64,000 bases of DNA from Taenia hydatigena (lineage: Eukaryota > Platyhelminthes > Cestoda > Cyclophyllidea > Taeniidae): contig JADWOT020000010.1 in the NCBI GenBank assembly GCA_036345935.2, positions 10,445,412-10,509,411 on the forward strand, in the 5' to 3' direction. The notes under the pieces are model-generated. The model made no database searches and had not been told where the DNA came from. It saw nothing but the letters and a program-made list of their open reading frames with translations. The position numbers and the translations under genes are program-made. The number at the start of each line of letters is the position of its first letter. The first letter of the stretch is position 1. Of this stretch, positions 56,301-64,000 are shown piece by piece.

Positions 56301-57782
56301 CATTGTCATGCCTTCATCAACCTCACAGCAGTGAGAAGAAGTGAACGCCGCACCCCCGTGCATAGATGGTTTCCATCTCAAGTCACCAGACTTATCCACT
56401 CCACGCACACACCGACGTATTTCAGCAAACGTGTACATCGGTGCTTAAGACACATCGTGCAGGTAGACTAAGCTTACGACTGAGGACAAGCTTTGTAACT
56501 TCCTCCTACCAGTCTTCCCCATCCAAGTGACTGAATCCACTTTTAAACGGTGACCGAAGCATTTTCGAAGCCGGTTGAGGGTCTTGCTTCCATTTTGAAG
56601 GTCTCAAAACCGCCATTGATGCAGGCATTCCATTGGCCAGCATTTGTCTACACCTTGGAGAGTGTTGGCGACGCCTTGGTCACCTTGGAAGAGCTTTCAA
56701 ACAACCTCCACACTTGTATTACTGCCGTAAGTTGTTTTTAAAGTAAAAGTTACGGCCAAAATGAAACAACATTCTGCATCATCAGGTCCTAATTGCCAGC
56801 ACAGGGTCGAAGTAGTGACTCTGAGGAAAAATTATTCTCCCACTAGGACTTCCACTCCTCCCATGATTGGTGGAAGGGCGGAAGTAATTAGACCAAAGGA
56901 AGAACTCAGGCACAGATCCGGTTGTCATTATTGTAGTAGTGGAGAACAGTCCTCAAAAACTCAGTGACACTTCCTCTCGGCTCAATTCAGAGTGGATTGC
57001 TTCCAGTGAGGGGAAGACGTAGCCTTCACCTTTTTTTCCAACACTCTTGAAAGTGTATTTAACAGCAAAGGGAATCCTCCGAACGAACAATAGGTTATCT
57101 TCGGCAGTGGCGACTATTGTGACCAGAGGAGACAGATTTTTAGGAGGATAAGGTGGCTAATTCGGTTTGACATTTCCTCGCCATAGCTCTTTATCCTCTT
57201 CAACATCCACACAACCACGGAAAAACGCTCCATTGGTTGAGCACAAGTGCGTCAGTGCTACTTCGACTAGCACTATTCCTCAAATAGAAGGCTTTGGGTG
57301 GATTAGTGATGAGCTTGATGCTCCCAATGACCTCTTCACCCTTGTCACCCGTTTAATTGGCTTACGATCGGGTGCTTGGCACTTTCCATACATTCTATTC
57401 CACTCAGATGCCTTTTGCAGCGACCATTAAAATCGACGTGTCAGTTGGGCTGGATGATGTTCCAAGCTTCATATGGACATTCAAACAACGGATGAAGCTC
57501 TTCTTCTGCCTCCTCTTCCTTCTCCCCTCCTGAAGTCATAATTGAACTCGAGTTTTATGCTTCCCTTAAATTCTCTGCTCATGAGTTCGAATTTGACAAG
57601 CAATGATTGGTAACTTGCTTGATTGACTGGCCTATGGACTGACTGATCGACTGCCATCGAATCTGAGCTCGATAAATGAGTAGTGACTGTAACGGTGAAC
57701 TATTCCTGTGAAATCCTTTACTGCCAATACAATTAAAACCTCCACAATGCATCAAACAGGTGAAGAATATCTCGTAACTCAC

Positions 57783-58020
57783 TTTCTGAGGTCTTGTTAG
57801 TCGCCACTCATGCAAGGTGTAGATCTTCGCCTGCTGGTGCACCTCAGCAGTATGCTGACCTTTGTACTCGGATCACCACATTTGACCTCCGACGCGATCA
57901 ACCTTTCTAAGGAAACAAAGTCTGCATGGTCGCACGAAAGTTTGACACCTCCGTTTCCCTTTCCCAAACTGCATTTCCGCTTCGTCCACCAGTTTCTCTA
58001 CACTGACACTACTTCAAACA
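57783..58020 (+). pseudogene. Decayed BTB-like segment, copy 2
   Basis: Read in one frame from 57784 the sequence gives TF-GLVSRHSCKV-IFAC (dashes are stops). It aligns without gaps to TFRFLNSSFSCEKSIFAS of the gene at 44989, with about half of the residues identical. Further down, ESLTPPFPFPKLHFRFVHQF and LYTD match the ESLEAFEAIHQYLHN helix of that gene. Two in-frame stops and the frame change between the parts suggest a decayed duplicate. The similarity is short and could be tested by alignment. Confidence 0.35.
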
Positions 58021-58083
58021 ATGAAAGTCACAATGTCCACAGAAAGCATTTTATTTTCCAATCCGGTAGGATGAATTCACTAG

Positions 58084-58345
58084 CAATGGAGCCAAACGCT
58101 TTTTGAGATCGACGGACCACACCGTGAGGAGCAATGGGGCGCTAATGCTGAGTACATTAACTGGATGAGTCAATGTTACATGGCAGCATTTATCTACCCG
58201 CCTCCTCGTCATAAAAGGTGAGGAATACAAATTTTTACTCATTAAGTGTGCGTGTGACGATTTTTTATTTAGACTTTTTGAATACATGGGTAATTTGGCC
58301 TATTCGGAATGTATTTCAACCCTGTTTTATAGTCGTCGGTGTTGA
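58084..58345 (+). CDS. Candidate two-exon C-terminal coding segment, unrecognised
   Basis: Exon 58084-58217 follows an acceptor (TTCACTAG) and ends at GTGAGG; exon 58273-58345 follows TTTATTTAG and ends in TGA. The phase matches (AG|A = Arg). Reading: SQTLFEIDGPHREEQWGANA, then EYINWMSQCYMAAFIYPPPR, then HKRLFEYMGNLAYSEC and a short end at SRRC. The 55-bp intron and the amino-acid composition support real or recently real coding sequence. Its upstream exons are unclear; it may belong to the same duplicated family as the BTB-like segment before it. Confidence 0.35.
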
Positions 58346-58349
58346 CTGA

Positions 58350-59130
58350 AGTCCTCTTAGGTCTACTTTAATTTAGTAAGTAGTATGTTCCCCCGATCAT
58401 ACCTTGGTGCATTACGACCTTCGCAAAGTCTCTGTAGACCAGAAAACGCGCTAAAATTAAATATTTGCCTTCTGTTTGATTTAATTTAAGTATATTAAAG
58501 CATTTATATAATATTTATTCCTTCTTGTAATAAGAGGGTTGTGAAAAGTTTGTTAGGCTAAAAAGTAATCTCGATAATTTTTGTTATTTGTGAGGTACTA
58601 TGGTTGCTAGTGGTGATACTTAGCAACATCTACCACCCACCAAGTCACAGGGCTAGAGGAAATAGCCATGTGGACACGCAACAACCCGACTCACGCACGC
58701 ATGTTCTCACTGCATCATCCTTCTCTACTTCTTTCCACTGGAGTGGGTCGCCTTCACCTTCTCACTCCTGTATCCTTCATTTTCTGGTAGATAATAAGGC
58801 AACTGTAGTCACCAGTGAATGGAACTACATCAGTTGAGCCGTATACAAGTAACTAGTTACTGTCATTGCCTTCATCTTTCCTCCCTTCGTTCCAAACCCA
58901 AAGGGTGGGAGAAGAAAAAACAGCAACCTCGGGTAAACAAACAAGAGCATGGTGTGTCGGTATTGAAGTAGGCCAAGCATGCAGGCACCCACATCAAACA
59001 TGTGCGGGCTCTATAGATTTGGTCATGGGGCTAGAGAAATGGCCCATGAAGGAGGCATTTATTAAGCAATCATCTCTTGGCTACTAAAATGTCTTTTTCC
59101 CGAACGACATGTAATTATTGTGATTAAGGA
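58350..59130 (+). repeat. Repeat unit R3, copy 2
   Basis: Starts GTCCTCTTAGGTCTACTTTA, then TTAGTAAGTAGTATGTTC, CCTTGGTGCATTACGACCTTCG, GTCACAGGGCTAGAGG, ATGTGGACACGCAACAACCCG, ACTCACGCACG. It continues in common with copy 3 through CAGGCACCCACATCAAAC and GGCTCTATAG to about 59130. It is about 780 bp long and closer to copy 3 than to copy 1. Confidence 0.68.
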
Positions 59131-59202
59131 AATGAATGCCGAGTTTTGGTACGTTATGTTGTGCTAGAGCATAAAATTACACAAAGTTTGAGCCTATCTT
59201 CT

Positions 59203-59555
59203 GCTCCTCGTCCTCGTCCTCCTCCTCCTCCTCCTCGTCCTCGTCCTCCTCCTCCTCCTCCTCCTCCTCCTCCTCCTCCTCCTCCTCTCCTCCTCCTCCT
59301 CCTCCTCTCCTCCTCCTCCTCCTCCTCCTCCTCTCCTCCTCCTCCTCCTCCTCCTCCTCCTCCTCCTCTCCTCCTCCTCCTCCTCCTCCTCCTCCTCCTC
59401 CTCTCCTCCTCCTCCTCCTCCTCCTCCTCCTCCTCCTTCCTCCTCCTCCTCCTCCTCCTCCTCCTCCTCCTCCTCCTCCTCCTCCTCCTCCTCCTCCTCC
59501 TCCTCCTCCTCCTCCTCCTCCTCCTCCTCCTCCTCCTCCTCCTCCTCCTCCTCCT
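59203..59555. repeat. (CCT)n trinucleotide tract, about 350 bp
   Basis: CTC/CCT repeats with scattered single-base interruptions that shift the register (CTCTCC). Polyproline, polyleucine, polyserine and, on the other strand, polyglutamate, polyarginine and polyglycine frames over it are repeat artefacts. It is the longest purine/pyrimidine mirror tract in the window and could adopt triplex (H-DNA) structure. Confidence 0.96.
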
Positions 59556-59829
59556 GCGCCGACTCAGAGTCACGAGGTAGATCCGCTCTGCCCACCGGCC
59601 ACCCAGACAACACAATCAAGGTGATAGGCACCGCAATGGTAGCCGAGGAAATCAACGCTACTCAAGGCGCAACATAAATCCGAGAAAACATGCTCAACAG
59701 AATCGGTTTGTGCATTTTTTTTCCCTTGTATCTGAATAATACTATTTGCAAGGTCTGAAGGAAAAAACTAGTCACGAACAATTCGAAGGAGATCAAGTGA
59801 GAGGCGCAGCTGGATGCAATGCAAAGCAA

Positions 59830-60007
59830 ATTCTTGCAGTAATTTAATGCTGTCCACCTCCATAAATGTCAAGCCAAACATTTCAGAGCTGATTAGACAA
59901 GTGATTAATTTGCCCTCATTTACAAAGGATACTATAAAGTCAATTGTCTTCGAAGTATCCAGTGGAAGCTCTAGAACGGGGCACAGGAAGCGTTTAAAGT
60001 CACTCAC
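59830..60007. repeat. Inverted repeat X, copy 1
   Basis: The block from about 59845 to 59935 (TAATGCTGTCCACCTCCATA...) matches the reverse complement of about 60917-61000. Open frames exist on both strands here (59814-60071 + and 59768-60007 -), and both are partly conserved in the other copy, for example KLITCLIS/QLITCLIY on one strand. The coding strand, if any, is therefore undecided. Confidence 0.65.
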
Positions 60008-60122
60008 TGAGTCGGTAAAATCCTATTTTCTCCGTAGAACCACCAAAGAGAGGCTTGAAGCAATAAATTAAATCATTTTAACCGAACTTTTACTCCAAAA
60101 TCGTGTTTTCCGTCTGGCTGGG

Positions 60123-60609
60123 CTAATGCAAGGAGTTATACGAGATCCGAGATTGTCCTCCAAACCCCTTAGGGTGAGGTGACATGGACTCGGGACCATA
60201 AATTTGACCCCGATCATCCACCCCGATGGTGTCAGGGCCAATCAACACCTGCGAAAGGTCAAAACACACGGGTAAAAGGATGTCATTCTACAATACAAAG
60301 CCGATGATCGGCTCCGCCGCTACGATGATGCAGAACTGTCAAGCGCGCGGACTGGATCAAGCTCGCGATCGAGGCAATGCTCTCCAACCCCCAAACAAGA
60401 AAGGCTAGCTCATCTTTCCCGTAATTGAAGAGTAGAAGCCAGATGTGGAAGGCGAAGTAAAACATAATCAGTGCACATGAAACGAGACCCATTTCAGAAG
60501 ACTGCTCGAAACACCAACGAAGCCAATTGAGGGTCTTGAGTCTTGGAGACCCCGAAATTGCCACGAATATGGACAAATCGACCGTCTGAATGCTACCGTC
60601 AAGAGGCAT
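60123..60609 (-). CDS. Small membrane protein (2 exons, 147 aa), unrecognised
   Basis: Exon 1 runs from the ATG at 60609 to 60292, with a donor GTAGAA; exon 2 runs 60248-60123 after an acceptor CTTTCGCAG. The intron is 43 bp, the favourite size class in this window, and the junction is phase 0. Exon 2 alone is plainly protein-like: VLIGPDTIGVDDRGQIYGPE, then SMSPHPKGFGGQSRISYNSL and a final His. Exon 1 gives a polar start (MPLDGSIQTVDLSIFVAISG), a strong membrane segment (GLVSCALIMFYFAFHIWLLL, about residues 41-60) and a weaker one (LAFLVWGLESIASIASLIQ, about 67-86). There is no signal peptide. The N-terminal RLKTLNWLRWCFEQ is amphipathic. The model predicts a small two-pass protein with a Gly/Ser-rich C-terminal tail. 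I do not recognise the family. Confidence 0.55.
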
Positions 60610-60904
60610 TTTGTTGCAGTTGATTCCACGCTGTCATGACATTGACCCTCCTTAGAAGGAGCATCAAAATATTTCCCGCAATGTCACATAATGTCGAAAG
60701 TAGTTGGTGGCTGGCAGGCTTTACGAATAAAGGCTTAAATTTATTGCTCCGATTCTGGATTTAGTAATTCTAGCAATAAATTTGACCTCACCGAAATAGC
60801 CAAAGTAAGCATTTTGGTTCCGCAGCAAGGGAATTGCAGCACTTCCTGCGTCGCAATTCATAACTCTTGTACCGAGTTGTTTTGTTGTTGGTTTTATTAC
60901 ATCC

Positions 60905-61015
60905 TTAGTAATCAAAGGCAATTAATCACTTGCTTAATCTACCCTGAATTGTTTAGCTTGACATTTATGAAGGCGGACAACATTAAATTACTTAAAGGTT
61001 TGGCCATCCGCACTA
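60905..61015. repeat. Inverted repeat X, copy 2
   Basis: GCAATTAATCACTTGCTTAATC and GCTTGACATTTATG-AGG-GGACA-CATTAAATTACT match the reverse complement of copy 1 at 59845-59935. Fifteen bases later a GGA tract begins, mirroring the CCT tract beyond copy 1. Confidence 0.65.
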
Positions 61016-61020
61016 AAACT

Positions 61021-61215
61021 GGAGGAGGAGAAGGAGAAGGAGGAGAAGGAAAAGAAGGCGGAGAAGGAGGAGAAGCAGAAAAGGAGAAGCGGTGCATGTG
61101 AGAGACGAGGAAGTAAGGATGGAAGCATAGCGGAGGAGGAGGAGGAGGAGGAGGAGGAGGAGGAGGAGAAGGAGGAGGAGGAGGAGGAGGAGGAGGAGGA
61201 GGAGGAGGAGGAGGA
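61021..61215. repeat. (GGA)n tract, interrupted
   Basis: Imperfect GGA/GAA repeats at 61021-61092, a 40-bp break, then about 80 bp of nearly pure GGA to 61215. It is the reverse complement type of the tract at 59203. Frames across it are repeat artefacts. Confidence 0.95.
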
Positions 61216-61514
61216 GATGAACTCAGACCTTGTTTATGTTCATATTCCAGCATTGCATAATGCCTTCAACAAGCCAATCTTCTCGAGTTAAGGATTTATG
61301 GAGCAGAGATGTAAGAAAGACGTAGCGAAATCGGTTGATATTATCTTGCTAGACCTAATCCGTCGTCTCTTGCGTCTGTCACTTGACGCACACGGAATGC
61401 GTGGGCAAAGTCATTAACGACGGGAGCCCGAGGTTTATTGTGGGCGTCTGTATGATAGGTCTGATTCACTAATAGCACATGGATTCGGTGCAAATGCTTG
61501 TCTGTTTACCCAAG

Positions 61515-61709
61515 GGTGCCGATTTCACTTTCACATGCTGTTTTGATGTGGAGGAGCTCCATAAACGATGTTCTATCGCCAGCTGAGGCAGGAAGAGGAC
61601 GGAAAATGTGGTCATTCCTCATGGAGATCATTCAATATTTTGACACTGGTGAGTTTATTCGCATTCCCATGGGCCATCACACCTTTCAACCTTGTCTAAT
61701 GGCATCGAG
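61515..61709 (+). pseudogene. Decayed BTB-like segment, copy 3
   Basis: One frame from 61515 reads GADFTFTCCFDVEELHKRCS and then IAS before a TGA at 61584, matching the start of a BTB domain (D-x-T-F ... H-K). Another frame reads SFLMEIIQYFDTGEFIRIP at about 61610-61670, matching the later helix (compare AFEAIHQYLHNPSVLEI at 45.2 kb). The change of frame, the missing middle part and the stop suggest a broken copy. After 61709 there is a donor-like GTAGGC and a further open stretch at about 61780-61930 (GICGLQRNDDFEVNLMALLI). Confidence 0.35.
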
Positions 61710-61941
61710 GTAGGCGGTGATGTGCTATTGGTGAGTGAACCAAGCTAATCATTTATTCATTTCCTTTCGAGTGGCATTTGTGGCTTGCAACGAAATGACG
61801 ACTTTGAGGTCAATCTAATGGCACTTTTAATTGGTTCTTTACCTAGAACAAAAGTGCAGCAGTTTGGTACTCTGCTCAAATTTGACCTTTTGAATATGTG
61901 GGCTCTTCAGCCTTCCCAGTTTTTACCATAATTCCATGATA

Positions 61942-62720
61942 TGGCCTCTTAGCTCTACTTAACGTTAGTAAGTAGTATGTTCTCCCATCGTACCTTGGCG
62001 CATTTCGACCTCAGCAAAGTCCCAGGGATCGGAAAAATGCACTAAAATTGAGCACTCAATAAATGGAAACTAGTCTTCCTAGTTTAAGGAATGCAGGTTC
62101 TTCCGTTTAATTTGCTATAGACTTCCTGAAACATTTTCACAATGTTTATTTCTTCTTATAATAAGAAGACCCTTAAAAGCCTATTAATGTAAAAAGCAGT
62201 CACGCTCATTTTATTATATGTGTGATAATATTGTTGCTATGGTAATATATAATGATATCCATTAGGTTAGAGATCTACTAAGTCACGAGACCGGTAAAAA
62301 TTGCCCTGTGGTCGCGTAACGATTCGACTCACGTAGAAGTGGTCTCAATCCACTCCTCTCTACTTCACCCTCACTTTGTCATCTAAAACAGGTGTTTCTA
62401 CCTCCTTATTGTCTTCAGCATATAATGAGGCAACAGTACATTGATCGAGTCGTTCACTGACCTTCCTTCAATCCCCTTTCCTTTGCCTCCATCTGTTGGG
62501 TAAGTCGACCTCACAACAGCGGACCACAATGGAAGCAGGCGTGGAGGCGCCCACATTAAACCTCGGGCTCCTACCATCAATGGCTTTGCCCATAAACTCC
62601 GTGCGTGCATTTGGATGCCTAAGTGATTAGACACAGTGGCCCTTAAAGAGGTTATTGCTAAGCCCTAATTGCACAATAAATGGAATAGCACTTTCCTAAA
62701 CATATGCATGTTTATTGTAG
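61942..62720 (+). repeat. Repeat unit R3, copy 3
   Basis: Starts GGCCTCTTAGCTCTACTTAACG, then TTAGTAAGTAGTATGTTCTCCC, CCTTGGCGCATTTCGACCTC, CTACTAAGTCACGAGACCGG, TGTGGTCGCGTAACGATTCG, ACTCACGTAG, and the later GGCGCCCACATTAAACCTCG block shared with copy 2. Each of copies 2 and 3 is preceded, 400-600 bp upstream, by a BTB-like relic, so the duplicated block is larger than the conserved unit. Confidence 0.68.
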
Positions 62721-63608
62721 CTTAGTGCTTTTAACATGTTTTACTTCTATCTGTGGTTTCAGATCCTTTGTTAATGAATATTGGTTAGTAGGTGCCATTA
62801 CGATATCCCAATGGCATGAAATAACTCCCAGTCAGGGTTTACCTCTACTCCATGAAGAGAAGAGGTGGCGACTCGGTGTTAAGAGGTGATACTAATCCTT
62901 AACTTCCAAAAGCGTTAATCTATTTCAAGTAATTTTTCTTCCTCTTTATGGTTGTTAACTTGCCGCCCAGGAGGAAACGAGGCCGGAGACAACAAGAGCT
63001 GAAGTAGGAGAGTGAATAGAGATCGCTCCTAGGATGATTTAAGTGCTTTGTCTATTACTGAATGCATTTGAGGCGAAAAAGTCATTGGGGCACTTTCCAG
63101 AAATCTGCTACTAAAGAAATGCAACACGTTAGAATGGATCTAAACTCCCAATCTATGGGTTTGAGGTTTTATTTTTAGGCTAGACTCAATCTAAATGTCG
63201 ATTGGTGTGACAATCCACGCATAGCAAGCCATGACATTGTTTCACTGCCACAACGCTCTACTGGGAATAAGCAAAGTCAGTGTTTTCGCCTTTTTTCTTC
63301 GAATAACAGCAGGCAGAATGAGCTCACCGTAGAGTCTGAATCCCTGGATGCCTTCAATGGACATCCACATAAAAGAGCTTTCCCACTGATTGCCTCTTAA
63401 ATTGTTTTGCGTTTGATATTAAAGAGACTGGCAGGTGCTGCGTTGGGCAGGGAAAATAACTAATTCTTGATTGGAAGAATTGAGAATACATTCAAAGCTC
63501 CTCAATCAGTATTATACAAGTCTTGCACAAGTTATTCAAAATATTAAATAAAGAGTTTTTCTAAACACTTCTTTATTCGTTTTTAGGAGCAAAGAAAAGG
63601 CTATCCGC
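62721..63608. other. Stretch without a supported gene
   Basis: No repeat or coding signal recognised; AATAAA at about 63545 is isolated. Confidence 0.35.
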
Positions 63609-63799
63609 TGTGGCGTCCCGAGGCTTCCTTGAGGCAAAAGAATGTAGGATACTAGAGTAGAATATGTATATGTATATTCAAGAGGCAATTAGAAACGAGC
63701 TACTGGTGTAGCCCGGAGGCCAGCCTACGCAGCTAGGGCACTATGAACACCTCTGTGAGCCAGACTTAAACCGCTAGTCCAAACAAGCAAAGTACTACA
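63609..63799 (-). mobile_element. Ta-TRIM LTR, reverse orientation
   Basis: On the minus strand it starts TGTAGTACTTTGCTTGTTTG, has CCCTAGCTGCGTAGGCTGG, an AT-rich ATATACATATACATATTCTA block and ends GGGACGCCACA. It is about 191 bp with TG...CA ends, and is the best preserved LTR outside the full elements. Confidence 0.8.
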
Positions 63800-63892
63800 T
63801 CCGCCACTAGTGGCTGCAGCGATGTAAAACACAGGCTGGTTAATTACCATTGTAGAAGTTTATCCTTAAAGCCAATCAAAAGTAGGCGGTCT

Positions 63893-64000
63893 AGCGCCCC
63901 GAGACTCTCTCGAAGGCAAAAGAAGGCAGAGGCCAGCCTACGCAGCTAAGGCAATACAGCCGCCTCTGTCACCCTGACCAAAACCGGTAGTTCAAACAAA
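63893..64000 (-). mobile_element. Second reverse Ta-TRIM LTR, cut by the window end
   Basis: Reads on the minus strand TTTGTTTGAACTACCGGTTT, GGTCAGGGTGACAGAGGCGG, GCTGCGTAGGCTGG, then TTTTGCCTTCGAGAGAG. The AT-rich middle block is missing. It lies only 94 bp from the previous LTR, too close for a normal TRIM interior (about 540 bp), so the pair is either a deleted element or two insertions. Confidence 0.72.

Noticed and set aside
59146..59655. Long frames of Pro/Leu/Ser on one strand and Glu/Arg/Gly on the other
   Set aside because: They only read through the (CCT)n tract, with register shifts from small interruptions; no gene evidence.
60814..61253. Frames with GGEGEGG on the + strand and polyproline on the minus strand
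   Set aside because: Most of their length is the GGA tract; only the part overlapping inverted repeat X is of interest and is reported there.

Overview
The window looks like genomic DNA of a parasitic flatworm, most likely a taeniid tapeworm (Taenia or Echinococcus type). The genes are eukaryotic and split by many very short introns (about 32-45 bp) mixed with long ones. Two elements match the known taeniid terminal-repeat retrotransposons in miniature (Ta-TRIM: LTRs of about 180 bp, non-coding interior of about 540 bp), and several solo LTRs are scattered through the window. One 100-N assembly gap lies at 45355-45454.

Layout. 1-600: last exons of an unrecognised + strand gene. 1.8-3.5 kb: two small secreted-protein genes with TATA boxes, convergent. 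3.9-7.3 kb: tetranucleotide and trinucleotide repeats, a solo LTR and a complete TRIM. 7.5-13.5 kb: two paralogous Tctex-type dynein light chain genes (+) flanking a NUDT14-like Nudix hydrolase (-). 14.1-16.4 kb: SLC16-type monocarboxylate transporter (-). 16.9-17.8 kb: a second TRIM. 18.2-29.3 kb: four + strand housekeeping genes in a row: pinin, tubulin cofactor C (TBCC), V-ATPase subunit D and alpha-tubulin. Pinin and TBCC are only 147 bp apart, with a splice acceptor directly before the TBCC ATG, so they are an operon/trans-splicing candidate. 29.4-35.9 kb: mostly non-coding, with LTR relics. 35.9-44.0 kb: a nine-exon CDKL1/4-like kinase gene. 45.0-64.0 kb: an accessory, repeat-rich region with a BTB-domain gene start, decayed BTB-like copies, three copies of a 0.5-0.8 kb repeat unit, inverted repeats, long CCT/GGA tracts, a newly recognised two-exon small membrane-protein gene (60.1-60.6 kb, -) and reverse-oriented Ta-TRIM LTRs at the right edge.

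Functional theme. Several genes act on microtubules or cilia (alpha-tubulin, TBCC, two Tctex light chains, CDKL kinase); the others serve RNA processing (pinin), proton pumping (V-ATPase D), monocarboxylate transport and nucleotide-sugar hydrolysis. Gene models were assembled by hand from splice signals, reading phase and remembered family sequences; no database search was run. The most unusual parts are the 55-62 kb cluster of repeats with BTB-like fragments and the inverted arrangement around the 60 kb membrane-protein gene.
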